A stretch of DNA of 36,077 nucleotides from Sphingomonadaceae bacterium (GCA_947476425.1 CANJQJ010000031.1:1-36077); one strand, 5' to 3'. Shown: positions 17,391 through 25,800, counted from the stretch's first letter. Numbers and translations are program-made. The notes: generated by a model not told the origin, from the letters alone.

Positions 17391-18626
17391 TCAGGCGACG
17401 GGAACCAGCGACTTGAGCGGTATTTCCGGATCGGCCAGTTGATCGACCGGCGCTTCGACACCACCGAGCACGAGCGCCCGGCCCTGGACATAATCCTTGG
17501 TGGCATTGACGCAATCGAGCGCGATCACCTTGCCTTTGCGCAGGTAGACGATCGAGAAGCTCCGGTTTGCCGGATCGCCGCGCTGGACGATCTGGTCGAA
17601 CCCGGTTGAGAGGCCGATGGTCTGCAGTCGCAGGTCATACTGATTGGACCAGAACCACGGCACCGCATTGTAGCGGACGAGCTCGCCGTTGATCGCCTTG
17701 GCGGCGATCGTCGCCTGGTCATTCGCGTTCTGGACCGATTCGAGGCGGATCTTGGCACCGTCGCAAAAGCCGTTCTCATGCGCGGCGCAATCGCCGATCG
17801 CGTAGACATCGGGCAGGCTGGTGCGGCAATGCTCATCCACATCGACGCCGTTGCTGCCGATGGCACCGGCTGCGGTGAGCGGCTGGGTGGCGGGAACGAT
17901 GCCGATGCCGACGATTACCATCTGTGCTGGGAGAACTGTGCCGTCGCCGAGGCGGACGCCGGTGACCTTGCCGTCCAAGCCCTCGATCGCGGCGACCGAA
18001 GCGCCGAGCTGGACATCGACGCCATGGGCGCGATGCTCGGCCTCGTAGAAGCGCGACAGCGGCTCACCCGCGACGCGCGCCAGGACTCGATCGAGCGCCT
18101 CCAGCACGGTGACCTTCTTGCCGAACTTCTTGGCCAGCACGGCAGCCGCTTCGAGCCCGATATAGCCGCCACCGATCACGACGACCTCGTTGACCGTGCC
18201 GACCTCGGCAAGCATTGCATCGGCATCGGCGCGGGTGCGGACTCCATGGACGCCAGCGAGATCATTGCCGGGCACGGGAATCTTGCGCGGGCTGCCGCCG
18301 GTCGCCCAGATCAGCGAGCCGTAGCCGATGCTGCTACCGTCGCCGAGCGTGACGCTATGCGCCACAGGATCGACCGAAACGACGCGGCGTTCGAGCAGCA
18401 GGCTGACATTGCGATCGCCCCAGAAGGTCGCCGGGCGAATCAGGATACGCTCGAAGCTTTTCTCGCCCGAGAAATATTCCTTGGAGAGCGGGGGGCGTTC
18501 GTAAGGCGGCTCGGCCTCGTCGCCGAGCAGCGCAACCGTGCCCGGAAAATTGAGCTGGCGCAGCGCGACAGCAGCCTGCGCTCCGCCATGACCCGCGCCA
18601 ACTATGAGAATGTCATACCGATCCAT
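17391..18626 (-). CDS. FAD-dependent pyridine nucleotide-disulfide-type oxidoreductase (ferredoxin/rubredoxin reductase)
   Basis: The 411-residue protein has two dinucleotide folds: FAD-binding GAGHGG at residues 10-15 and NAD(P)H-binding [12 protein letters not shown] near 150-161. A late FAD motif [11 protein letters not shown] and a C-terminal reductase domain starting near [15 protein letters not shown] complete it. The layout matches ferredoxin reductase components that feed electrons to cytochrome P450 or dioxygenase systems via a ferredoxin. There is no CxxC disulfide pair, so it is not a glutathione/thioredoxin reductase. The ATG at 18626 follows GGGGAGAGAG. No oxygenase or ferredoxin gene is next to it, so its partner is unknown. 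Confidence 0.9.
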   Translation of the reverse strand: MDRYDILIVGAGHGGAQAAVALRQLNFPGTVALLGDEAEPPYERPPLSKEYFSGEKSFERILIRPATFWGDRNVSLLLERRVVSVDPVAHSVTLGDGSSIGYGSLIWATGGSPRKIPVPGNDLAGVHGVRTRADADAMLAEVGTVNEVVVIGGGYIGLEAAAVLAKKFGKKVTVLEALDRVLARVAGEPLSRFYEAEHRAHGVDVQLGASVAAIEGLDGKVTGVRLGDGTVLPAQMVIVGIGIVPATQPLTAAGAIGSNGVDVDEHCRTSLPDVYAIGDCAAHENGFCDGAKIRLESVQNANDQATIAAKAINGELVRYNAVPWFWSNQYDLRLQTIGLSTGFDQIVQRGDPANRSFSIVYLRKGKVIALDCVNATKDYVQGRALVLGGVEAPVDQLADPEIPLKSLVPVA

Positions 18627-18709
18627 TCACTCTCTCCCCACGGGAACTTTGCCCCCGACTGATTCGCATCCGCGGCAACGCTCTAATGCGCCGCCTCGCA
18701 TCGCGCCAG

Positions 18710-18738
18710 TTGACCCTGACGCATCCCCTGCCTATAGG
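18710..18738 (+). promoter_or_regulatory. Promoter of tRNA-Met
   Basis: TTGACC (18710-18715) and TATAGG (18733-18738) are separated by exactly 17 bases. Both are close to the sigma-70 consensus, and the pair lies upstream of the tRNA on the right strand. Transcription would begin near 18745, about 60 bases before the mature tRNA. Confidence 0.7.
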
Positions 18739-18804
18739 CCCGCCTCGCCCGGGGAAAATGATGTCGGTCAAAGATCGGCGGCTGAAGTCCGGGGCCCTGA
18801 ACGG

Positions 18805-18881
18805 GGCGGAGTAGCTCAGCTGGTTAGAGCAGCGGAATCATAATCCGCGTGTCGGGGGTTCAAGTCCCTCCTCCGCTACCA
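18805..18881 (+). tRNA. tRNA-Met (anticodon CAT)
   Basis: The cloverleaf is complete. The acceptor arm GGCGGAG pairs with CTCCGCT (a G-U at the top), the D-arm is GCTCAGCTGGTTAGAGC, and the anticodon stem GCGGA/TCCGC encloses loop ATCATAA with anticodon CAT. The T-arm is GGGGGTTCAAGTCCCTC, followed by ACCA, with CCA encoded. The TA at positions 8-9 and the overall sequence fit elongator tRNA-Met of alphaproteobacteria; a lysidine-modified tRNA-Ile (CAU) is less likely. Confidence 0.93.
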
Positions 18882-18929
18882 TTTCGAATTCGTAATAAAC
18901 AATCGGGTCGTTATGGGCCCGCGCGCTGC

Positions 18930-19469
18930 TCAGAGCGCTGCTTCATCGCATAGGCATATTACTGCTGGTCCCGCGGGTGATATGAAATCCGCCCATATAG
19001 CGTTGTGGTGTTCGATGATCTTAACAGCAGGCAAGTGAGGACGATCGGAAGTGGTATGGCCATCGACAGGCACGATCGTTTTATATCCCTTCGCCAAGGC
19101 ACTGCGCACGGTCGTATCGACACAATAATCTGTCGCACATCCGGTGATTATAAGTTTGGTTATCGATGATTTGCATAAAATGTCTTCAAGCTCGGTGGCG
19201 AGAAAGGAGTCGCACGACTTTTTGAAGATTCGGATGTCAGTCGTGGTGACGTCAAGGCTGGGAAGCAGTTGAAATCCGGGCAGGGAAGGGTGGTGCGGAT
19301 CGCCTGGCGGGCCCTCATGCTGAACGAATATCACCACACCATTTGTCGATCGCACCTGCGCTGCAAGGGCATTAAGCCGCTCAACCAATCGGCGGTCATC
19401 GTACCTTGGGTTAGCTTCAGTGAAAGAGCCCACCTGCATGTCTACGATGACAAGTGCTTGGCTCGCCAT
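18930..19469 (-). CDS. Isochorismatase-fold cysteine hydrolase
   Basis: The 179-residue protein carries the triad of the isochorismatase-like hydrolases: Asp10 (VIVDMQ), Lys84 (KKSCDSF) and Cys116 (GCATDYCVDTT). Family members hydrolyse isochorismate, nicotinamide, N-carbamoyl amines and other small amides; this one cannot be placed more closely. The start at 19469 (MASQALV) is preferred over an ATG eight codons upstream because the fold begins directly there. The gene and its neighbour are visibly more AT-rich than the rest of the window and lie just downstream of a tRNA gene, so both may have been acquired by transfer. No integrase is present. Confidence 0.88.
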   Translation of the reverse strand: MASQALVIVDMQVGSFTEANPRYDDRRLVERLNALAAQVRSTNGVVIFVQHEGPPGDPHHPSLPGFQLLPSLDVTTTDIRIFKKSCDSFLATELEDILCKSSITKLIITGCATDYCVDTTVRSALAKGYKTIVPVDGHTTSDRPHLPAVKIIEHHNAIWADFISPAGPAVICLCDEAAL

Positions 19470-19606
19470 TAGGCTCAACATCCAATATATCAAACAAAGA
19501 CCAATACTTAATATAGGAACTTGCGGCCTTGGGCAACGGATGAGGTGGTCGGGTGGTCGCCTGCTAAACCAGACCCTTAGCGTCCGACGCGATTGCCCGG
19601 GATTCG

Positions 19607-20089
19607 TTATAGCGGCTGGAACATCACCAGCGCATCGACAAATCCTTCGGTAGGATGTTCGAAGGCGTGAGGCAGTCGGCCTACCGTTTTGAATCCAAGC
19701 GATTGCCAGAGGTGGATCGCGCGTTCATTCGTGCTCACGACAAAATTGTACTGCATGCCTTTGTAGCCTCGCAGCCGAGCATAGTTCAGCGAGTGCTCAC
19801 ACATGCGACGCGCGATTCCTCGACCTGACGCGTTCTCGTGGGTCATATAGCCACAATTGCATATGTGGTGCCCCCCTCCCGCTTGATTAGTTCTGAAATA
19901 ATATGTCCCCACAACAGCATTGCTGTCTTCGGCGACAAAAGTTTCACGATCTGGACCCATCCAATAGGCTAAAGCATACGCTTTGCTCATTTCGCGATCG
20001 AGGGCGTAGGTTTCACCGGCCCGGATTGTTGGGCCGATGATCGCCCAGATGGCGTCGATATCTTCAGTTTGGACAGGCCGAATAATCAT
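19607..20089 (-). CDS. GNAT-family N-acetyltransferase
   Basis: This 160-residue GNAT protein begins MIIRPVQTEDIDAIW and has the central strand AVVGTYYFRTN. The acetyl-CoA pyrophosphate-binding motif A is at SGRGIARRMCEHSL, followed by a motif-B-like end NERAIHLWQSLGFKTVGRLP. Such enzymes acetylate amines on small molecules (for example phosphinothricin-type herbicides or antibiotics) or protein N-termini; the substrate is not evident. Its codon and base use are more AT-rich than most of the window, like the adjacent isochorismatase-fold gene, with which it shares orientation across a 137-base gap. Confidence 0.88.
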   Translation of the reverse strand: MIIRPVQTEDIDAIWAIIGPTIRAGETYALDREMSKAYALAYWMGPDRETFVAEDSNAVVGTYYFRTNQAGGGHHICNCGYMTHENASGRGIARRMCEHSLNYARLRGYKGMQYNFVVSTNERAIHLWQSLGFKTVGRLPHAFEHPTEGFVDALVMFQPL

Positions 20090-20251
20090 TACAATAGGTT
20101 AGAGGAATTTTTTCACAGGGGCAAAAGGGACGATTTCACGCGCTTCCGATGAAGCTGCCGTGAGCCGTGCAAGGCGCTGTTCAACTCAACGCAGGCCTCC
20201 GCCCCCATCCGAATCCTTTATGCGCCGACAGATTTTCCTGAACGCTTGCCG

Positions 20252-20280
20252 TTGCCAGCCGGGGCTATTCCTCCCTATGT
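20252..20280 (+). promoter_or_regulatory. Candidate trxB promoter
   Basis: TTGCCA (20252-20257) and CTATGT (20275-20280) have a 17-base spacing and lie 38 bases before the trxB start codon. Both hexamers deviate from consensus, so this is only a candidate. Confidence 0.35.
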
Positions 20281-20317
20281 GCCACGCGATCGATATTGAT
20301 AGCGAAGATGGAATCTC

Positions 20318-21286
20318 ATGGCCGAGACTATTCACAGCGGGATGCTCATTCTGGGTTCGGGGCCGGCCGGGCTGACCGCGGCCATTTATGGCGCGCGGGC
20401 GGGGCTTTCGCCGGTGGTGATCCAGGGGATCGAGGCCGGCGGGCAGTTGATGACGACGACCGATGTGGAGAATTATCCCGGCTTCCGCGATGTCATCCAG
20501 GGCCCGTGGCTGATGGAGGAGATGCAGGCGCAGGCCGAGCATGTAGGCGCGCGGATGGTGTTCGACATGATCGCCAGCGTCGATTTTTCGCAGCGGCCAT
20601 TCCGGCTGATCGGCGACGGCGGCACGATCTACACCGGCAATACGGTGGTGATCGCGACCGGGGCGCAGGCGCGCTGGCTCGGTCTTGAGAGCGAGACCCG
20701 ATTGCGCGGGCAGGGCGTTTCCGCCTGCGCGACATGCGACGGTTTCTTCTATCGCGGCAAGAAGGTCGCGGTGATCGGTGGTGGCAATACCGCGGTCGAG
20801 GAGGCGCTATACCTCACCAATCACAGCCAGGACGTGACGCTGATCCACCGGCGTGATTCGGTGCGCGCGGAGAAAATTCTCCAGAATCGCCTTTTCGCGC
20901 ATCCGCATATCAAGGTGCTGTGGAACAAGACGGTCGATCATTTCATCGGTGGCGACGGGAATTCGGGGCTCGTCGGTCTCGATCTGCGCGACACGGTGAC
21001 CGGCGAGATATCGCGGCTCGATGCCGATGGTGCCTTCGTCGCAATTGGTCATGCGCCGGCGACTTCGCTGTTCCGTGGGCAGCTGGCGCTTGATTCGGAC
21101 GGCTATCTGGTGGTCGAGCCAGGTACGAGCCGGACGGCGATTCCCGGCGTGTTCGCGTGCGGCGACGTCACCGACAAGCATTATCGGCAGGCGGTTACGG
21201 CAGCCGGAATGGGCTGCATGGCTGCACTGGATGCCGAGCGTTACCTGGCGCAGGCGCGCTTCGATGCGGCCGTGGCCGCCGAATAG
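20318..21286 (+). CDS. trxB: Thioredoxin-disulfide reductase
   Basis: The 322-residue flavoprotein has the FAD motif GSGPAGLTAAIYGARAG near residues 11-27, the redox-active CATC (Cys137 and Cys140), the NADPH motif VIGGGNTAVEEALYL and the C-terminal FAD motif GVFACGDVTDKHYRQAVTA. All are those of low-molecular-weight thioredoxin reductase, which passes electrons from NADPH to thioredoxin. Length is typical. GGA lies five to eight bases before the ATG. It stands directly beside the XrtA locus, convergent with the acyl carrier protein gene with four bases between the stop codons; nothing shows a functional link. Confidence 0.95.
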   Translation: MAETIHSGMLILGSGPAGLTAAIYGARAGLSPVVIQGIEAGGQLMTTTDVENYPGFRDVIQGPWLMEEMQAQAEHVGARMVFDMIASVDFSQRPFRLIGDGGTIYTGNTVVIATGAQARWLGLESETRLRGQGVSACATCDGFFYRGKKVAVIGGGNTAVEEALYLTNHSQDVTLIHRRDSVRAEKILQNRLFAHPHIKVLWNKTVDHFIGGDGNSGLVGLDLRDTVTGEISRLDADGAFVAIGHAPATSLFRGQLALDSDGYLVVEPGTSRTAIPGVFACGDVTDKHYRQAVTAAGMGCMAALDAERYLAQARFDAAVAAE

Positions 21287-21290
21287 CGGA

Positions 21291-21557
21291 TCAGCCCGCG
21301 ACCTTGCCGCGGGCGAAATCCACAAGCGCGCCGAAGGTTTCCAACATTGCGCCGTCGATTTCGTCATCGTCGATGATGAAGTGGAGGCGATCCTCGATTT
21401 CGGTGAGCAGGCCGGCGACCGCCATCGAATCGAGCTCCGGGAGCGCGCCGAACAACGGGGTCGAATCCTCGAAACCTGCCACGGCGGCTGGATCGAGTCC
21501 GAGAACCTCGCACAGTATGTTGCGGACCGTCGTATCGACCGCGTCAATCGTCGTCAC
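21291..21557 (-). CDS. Acyl carrier protein of the exosortase A locus
   Basis: The 88-residue product is a dedicated acyl carrier protein. The phosphopantetheine attachment site is Ser44 in PELDSMAV, with the usual helices before it (VRNILCEVLGLD) and after it (VAGLLTEIEDRLHFII). I take the GTG at 21557, eight bases after GGGGA, rather than the ATG at 21578. In XrtA loci an acyl carrier protein accompanies an AMP-forming ligase and a PLP decarboxylase; the three probably load and modify an amino-acid or acyl unit. Here it is transcribed away from the ligase, with a shared divergent promoter region of about 200 bases. Confidence 0.9.
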   Translation of the reverse strand: MTTIDAVDTTVRNILCEVLGLDPAAVAGFEDSTPLFGALPELDSMAVAGLLTEIEDRLHFIIDDDEIDGAMLETFGALVDFARGKVAG

Positions 21558-21754
21558 TTTGCTCGTTCCCCACAGCAAATTTGCGCGTTCGCCTAGCCCG
21601 CGCGAAGCCGTCCGGCAAGCGCCGTGGTACTAGGCTTTACCGATAAACCAAGCGCGAAGAGTGCGAGGCCCGGGCTGCGATCGGGTCTTTGAACGAAAGA
21701 CTTGATCGGTATCAATCTTTCTCTGGCAGTGGTGATGTGGCAGGGGTCGACGGG
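21558..21754. promoter_or_regulatory. Divergent control region of acyl carrier protein and ligase genes
   Basis: This 197-base region separates the two oppositely transcribed starts and must hold both promoters. A weak TTGAAC (from 21690) with TATCAA downstream has only about 15 bases of spacing, so I do not assign a promoter. An AGGGG at 21742-21746 serves as ribosome binding site for the ligase ATG at 21755. Confidence 0.4.
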
Positions 21755-23251
21755 ATGGAGCAACTTCCCGGCGATATGGCACTGCCGATCGATCACCTCG
21801 CGCTGCGCGGTGCGCCCGGCCATGCGGCCCTGATCGATCGCGCCGGACAAGTCTCCTATGCGAAGCTCGACGAGAGCATCGGCCGGTTGGCGTGGCTTCT
21901 GCGCGCGCGCGGGCTTGAGAAGGGCGATCGTGTCGCGAGCTGGCTCGCCAAGACCCGGATCGCGTGCCTGATGCCGCTCGCTGCGGCGCGTGCTGGGCTT
22001 ATCCACGTGCCGGTCAATCCGCTGCTCAAGCATGCCCAGGTTGCACATATCCTCGCCGACAGCGGCGCGGCGCTGCTGATCGCTGGTGCCGCGCGGCTTG
22101 CCAGCCTCGGCGAGCATGACGTGCCGGATGAATGCACGATCATGGACGAGGCGGCGATCAACCTGGAGACCGGTGGCGTCATGACGCCATCCACCGCCGA
22201 TGCGAATGAAATCGCAGCGATTCTCTATACTTCGGGATCGACGGGAAGGCCAAAGGGCGTGGTGCTGAGCCATGGCAATTTATGGCTTGGTGCGATTTCG
22301 GTTGCACATTACCTCCGCCTGGAGCCCGCTGATCGAACGCTGTGCCTATTGCCGCTCAGCTTCGATTACGGACAGAACCAGCTTTTCTCGACATGGGCTG
22401 CAGGCGGGGCGGTAGTGCCGTTCGATTATTTGCTGCCCAAGGACGTCATCCGTGCGGTGGAGCGTTTCGGGATCAGTGTTCTTGCTGGTGTGCCGCCATT
22501 GTGGGGTCAGCTTGTCCAGGTCGATTGGCCTGGTGAAACGGCTGCCCGACTGCGGGTGATCACCAATAGCGGGGGGCGACTGTCAGTGCCGCTGGTGCGA
22601 CGGTTGCGGGGGCTGTTCCCTGAGGCTGCCCTGCACAGCATGTACGGCCTCACCGAAGCATTTCGTTCGACAAGCCTCGACCCCGCGCTGGTCGATGCGC
22701 ATCCCGATTCGATCGGTTCGGCGATTCCGTTCGCCGAGATCGCGGTAGTGCGGCCCGACGGCAACATCGCGGACGACGACGAGGCTGGCGAACTCGTCCA
22801 TGCCGGGCCGCTGGTGGCGCAGGGCTATTGGCGTGACGCCGAGCGGACGGCATTGCGCTTTCGTCCGTGGCGCGGTGGGGTTGCGGTCTGGTCGGGCGAT
22901 ACGGTGACTCGCGGCGCCGATGGGCTGTTGCGTTTCGTCGGGCGAGTTGACGAGATGATCAAGACGGCTGGAAATCGGGTTAGTCCAAGCGAGATCGAGG
23001 AGGTTGCATTGGCCAGCGGGTGGACGAACGATGCGGTCGCCTGGGGCGTCGCCGACGAAGCGTTGGGCCAGGCGATCCTGCTCGCGGTTGCCGGGACCGG
23101 GGATAATGACGCAGGATTGCGGAGTTTTCTCAAGAAGGAGCTCCCCAATTTCATGCAGCCCCAGGCGATTTTCTGGCATGATAGCTTGCCGCGCAACTCC
23201 AATGGCAAGCTGGATCGAGTGCGCATTGCCGCGGAGAATTCGAAGTCATGA
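21755..23251 (+). CDS. Acyl-CoA ligase (AMP-forming), exosortase A system-associated
   Basis: The 498-residue ANL-superfamily enzyme has the AMP-binding P-loop YTSGSTGRPKG (about 157-168), the A5 motif MYGLTEAF, the A7/A8 region VWSGDTVTR and GRVDEMIKTAGNRVS, and the catalytic lysine Lys485 in NSNGKLDR. It is the ligase type found with exosortase A loci, where it sits with a carrier protein and a PLP decarboxylase; it presumably adenylates an acid and loads it onto the carrier. Its true substrate is unknown. The ATG at 21755 has AGGGG eight bases upstream. The decarboxylase gene starts in its stop codon (ATGA), indicating coupled translation. Confidence 0.9.
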   Translation: MEQLPGDMALPIDHLALRGAPGHAALIDRAGQVSYAKLDESIGRLAWLLRARGLEKGDRVASWLAKTRIACLMPLAAARAGLIHVPVNPLLKHAQVAHILADSGAALLIAGAARLASLGEHDVPDECTIMDEAAINLETGGVMTPSTADANEIAAILYTSGSTGRPKGVVLSHGNLWLGAISVAHYLRLEPADRTLCLLPLSFDYGQNQLFSTWAAGGAVVPFDYLLPKDVIRAVERFGISVLAGVPPLWGQLVQVDWPGETAARLRVITNSGGRLSVPLVRRLRGLFPEAALHSMYGLTEAFRSTSLDPALVDAHPDSIGSAIPFAEIAVVRPDGNIADDDEAGELVHAGPLVAQGYWRDAERTALRFRPWRGGVAVWSGDTVTRGADGLLRFVGRVDEMIKTAGNRVSPSEIEEVALASGWTNDAVAWGVADEALGQAILLAVAGTGDNDAGLRSFLKKELPNFMQPQAIFWHDSLPRNSNGKLDRVRIAAENSKS

Positions 23252-24483
23252 AGCCGATGGGCGCAATTCCCGCAGACTGGACTGCCGCCAAGCTCGCTGT
23301 GCTGGCGGCAACGATCGGTGAAACACCGGCATTCGTCTACGACCTCGCAATCGTGCGCGCGCGGGTAGCGCGATTTCGCGTCGCCATGCCGGAGCAATTG
23401 CAATTGCATTATGCCATCAAGGCAAATCCTTATGCACCGCTTCTCCTGGAAATTGCGAAGATCGTCGATGGCTTCGACGTTGCTTCGGGAGGCGAAATGG
23501 AGATGGCGCTCGCGGCAGGCGTCACGCCTTCGCATATCTCGATAGCCGGTCCGGGCAAGCGGGATGCCGAACTTGCGGCGGCGATCGAGGCGGGCATCAC
23601 GATCAATCTCGAATCCGAAGGCGAAGCGGATCGCGCGCTTGCGCAAGCCGGGCGGCTTGGCACTCGCCCCCGGGTCGCGGTACGCGTCAATCCGGACTTC
23701 GAGATCAAGGGCTCGGGGATGCGGATGGGCGGCGGTGCCAAGCCATTCGGCGTCGACGCCGCACGCGTCCCGGCGCTTGTTCGCCGCCTGGTGGAGGCCG
23801 GGGCCGATTGGCGAGGCTTTCATATATTTGCCGGGTCGCAGGCGCTCGACGCCGGCGCCATCATTACTGCAGAGCGCGAGACAGTGGCGCTGGCGGCGCA
23901 GCTCGCCGAGGCCGCCGGCCACGCTCCGCGCCTCGTCAATCTCGGGGGTGGCTTCGGAATTCCTTATTTCCCGGGAGAAGTGCCGCTCGATATCGAGGCG
24001 GTGGGATCGGCGCTCGCCGAGACGATCGAATCGCGGCATGAAATATTGGCCGACAGCCGGTTTGCCATCGAGCTTGGCCGCTGGCTCGTCGGTGAGGCGG
24101 GGGTCTATTTCACCCGAATCATCGACCGCAAGGAGAGTCACGGCGAGATATTCCTGGTCGTGGACGGAGGGCTTCATCATCAGCTCGCCGCGTCGGGAAA
24201 TTTCGGTACCGTTGTTCGTCGGAACTATCCGGTGGCAATTGTCGGCGGTTCAGCGGATTCCTCCGAAGAAATCGCCAGCATCGTCGGTTGCCTGTGCACG
24301 CCGCTCGATCGGTTGGCCGACAAGATCATGATGCCGCGGGCCGATGTCGGCGATGTCGTCGCGATATTCATGGCCGGTGCTTATGGTGCAACCGCCAGCC
24401 CCCAGGCTTTTCTTGGGCATCCTGCGCCGAACGAAATATTGGCCGATGGTGGTATTTTGATGCGCTACCTAACCCAACCTTAA
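23248..24483 (+). CDS. PLP-dependent decarboxylase, exosortase A system-associated
   Basis: The 411-residue protein belongs to the fold III (Orn/DAP/Arg) decarboxylases. The PLP-binding lysine is Lys58 (HYAIKANPY). The phosphate-binding glycine loop is GGGFGIPYFPGE, and the C-terminal part carries the dimer-contributed VGCLCTPLDRL and GAYGAT motifs. It resembles diaminopimelate decarboxylase but is of the type linked with exosortase A. Together with the ligase and carrier protein it probably makes an amine or aminoacyl building block for the exopolysaccharide. It overlaps the ligase stop by four bases and is followed by an 82-base gap to the export lipoprotein. Confidence 0.9.
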   Translation: MKPMGAIPADWTAAKLAVLAATIGETPAFVYDLAIVRARVARFRVAMPEQLQLHYAIKANPYAPLLLEIAKIVDGFDVASGGEMEMALAAGVTPSHISIAGPGKRDAELAAAIEAGITINLESEGEADRALAQAGRLGTRPRVAVRVNPDFEIKGSGMRMGGGAKPFGVDAARVPALVRRLVEAGADWRGFHIFAGSQALDAGAIITAERETVALAAQLAEAAGHAPRLVNLGGGFGIPYFPGEVPLDIEAVGSALAETIESRHEILADSRFAIELGRWLVGEAGVYFTRIIDRKESHGEIFLVVDGGLHHQLAASGNFGTVVRRNYPVAIVGGSADSSEEIASIVGCLCTPLDRLADKIMMPRADVGDVVAIFMAGAYGATASPQAFLGHPAPNEILADGGILMRYLTQP

Positions 24484-24565
24484 CCTCCAGCAGTCATAAC
24501 CAGTCCCGAACACCATGTGCATCCGGCCCAGGATGCGCAGCGAAGTCCCTGAAAGGATTGGTTGA

Positions 24566-25204
24566 ATGTCATATCGGAAACTCACCGGGTCGCTGCTCGG
24601 CCTCACTGCAATCACGCTTGGGGGATGCACAACCAGCACGGTTGCCACCCAGCTACCGCCGGCATCTTTCGTTGCCGCCCAGGAAACCCCTGGCGACCAA
24701 TATGTAATCGGCCCGCTCGATCAGCTGACCATCTTCGTATGGCGCAATCCCGAGCTTGGCGTGAAGGTCCAGGTCCGTCCCGACGGCCGAATCACCACGC
24801 CGCTGATCGCCGACATGACGGCAGTGGGCAAGACGCCCGCACAGCTTGCCGATGCCATCCAGGGCGCATTGTCGACTTATATCAACGATCCGCTGGTTTC
24901 GGTGATCGTCGATAATTTCTCCGGCACCTATTCCCAGCAGGTCCGCATCGTCGGCGCGACCGAAAAGCCCGCGTCGCTGCCTTATCGTTCGAGCATGACG
25001 TTGCTCGACGCGATGATCGCGGTGGGTGGCCTCAGCGAATATGCCGCCGGCGATAATGCTCGCCTCGTTCGCTACGATCGCAAGTCGGGCAAGCAAGTTG
25101 AATATGGCCTCAAGATCAGTCGCTTGCTCAAGCGCGGTGAATCGTCTGCCAATGTTCGGCTCGAGCCGGGTGATGTGATCATCATTCCGGAAAGCATGTT
25201 CTGA
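24566..25204 (+). CDS. Outer-membrane polysaccharide export lipoprotein (XrtA system)
   Basis: This 212-residue Wza/EpsE-type protein has a lipoprotein signal with lipobox LGGC (Cys21). The polysaccharide biosynthesis/export domain is at about 45-120 (YVIGPLDQLTIFVWRNPELG and VQVRPDGRITTPLIADM), and an SLBB-like domain at about 128-210 (VRIVGATEKPASLPYR ... LEPGDVIIIPESMF). It would form or line the outer-membrane exit channel for the exopolysaccharide. AAGGA lies eight bases before the ATG. In intact XrtA loci the next genes are a chain-length determinant and ATPases or kinases; here only the first 38 codons of the chain-length gene remain. Confidence 0.92.
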   Translation: MSYRKLTGSLLGLTAITLGGCTTSTVATQLPPASFVAAQETPGDQYVIGPLDQLTIFVWRNPELGVKVQVRPDGRITTPLIADMTAVGKTPAQLADAIQGALSTYINDPLVSVIVDNFSGTYSQQVRIVGATEKPASLPYRSSMTLLDAMIAVGGLSEYAAGDNARLVRYDRKSGKQVEYGLKISRLLKRGESSANVRLEPGDVIIIPESMF

Positions 25205-25236
25205 ACAGAACGGCTGCGAAAGGAACTCACGCGCTC

Positions 25237-25800
25237 ATGAACGGCATCTATCAAGAAATCCGCGTTGCGCTTCACATGGTCTGGCGTCGCCGCTGGCTTG
25301 CGCTCGGCATCGCCTGGGGCGTCTGCCTGCTCGGCTGGCTCGTGATAGGGGCACATGCAGTGCTTGCCGAAGCGGGCTACGGCTATTCATCGAGCGTCGC
25401 GCCGCTGGTGCATGATCATTATGGCTGGCCGGAGGCGCCGCGTTTTGCATATCGCCCCCTGGCGGACAGCGATTTCGTCGAATTGCCGGTCACCACGGTG
25501 CAACTGGGCGGGCGAAACTTCGCCGCCGGTGGCGGCGGATTTTTTCGCCTGTTCCCCTATGCGCTGTCGCGCTGGGCAATCCGGCGCGTGAACCAGCAAG
25601 ATCATCGCCCTGCTTCCTTCTATTTCCATCCCTGGGAAATCGATCCCGAGCAGCCGCGTGTCGCAGGTGCGCCATTGAAATCCCGCATGCGCCATTACGT
25701 CAGTCTGAAAAGAATGGCCCCTAAACTGCAAAGATTGCTTGGCGATTTCCAGTGGGGTCGAACCGATGCCGTCGTGGCGGAACAGGCGGCATTGCTGTGA
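25237..25800 (+). CDS. In-frame chimera: chain-length determinant N-terminus joined to polysaccharide deacetylase C-terminus (DUF3473)
   Basis: Residues 1 to about 38 (MNGIYQEIRVALHMVWRRRW, then a membrane helix) are the start of the XrtA-type chain-length determinant, a Wzz/GNVR inner-membrane protein. From about residue 39 (AHAVLAEAGYGYSSSVAP) the sequence is the end of the XrtA polysaccharide deacetylase. It includes the DUF3473 hallmarks HDHYGWPEAPRFAYRP, GGGGFFRLFPYALSRW and FYFHPWEIDPEQPRVAGAP. The NodB catalytic domain, with its metal-binding DD/HxxxH motifs, is absent. The joint is near 25,345-25,353 and keeps the reading frame, giving a 187-residue membrane-anchored DUF3473 protein. 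Its stop overlaps the GTG start of the FemAB-like gene, so operon coupling persists. Either a deletion of several kilobases or an assembly collapse explains this; enzymatic activity is unlikely. Confidence 0.85.
   Translation: MNGIYQEIRVALHMVWRRRWLALGIAWGVCLLGWLVIGAHAVLAEAGYGYSSSVAPLVHDHYGWPEAPRFAYRPLADSDFVELPVTTVQLGGRNFAAGGGGFFRLFPYALSRWAIRRVNQQDHRPASFYFHPWEIDPEQPRVAGAPLKSRMRHYVSLKRMAPKLQRLLGDFQWGRTDAVVAEQAALL

Noticed and set aside
20160-20220. Second copy of the tRNA-Met 3' end as an attachment site closing the AT-rich islet
   Set aside because: Only scattered matches (GTTCAA, CCTCCGC, CCAT) are visible, with different spacing; not a convincing direct repeat and no integrase is present.
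20318-21286. trxB as a functional member of the XrtA locus
   Set aside because: It is convergent with the locus, is a housekeeping enzyme with all normal motifs, and adjacency alone does not support a link.
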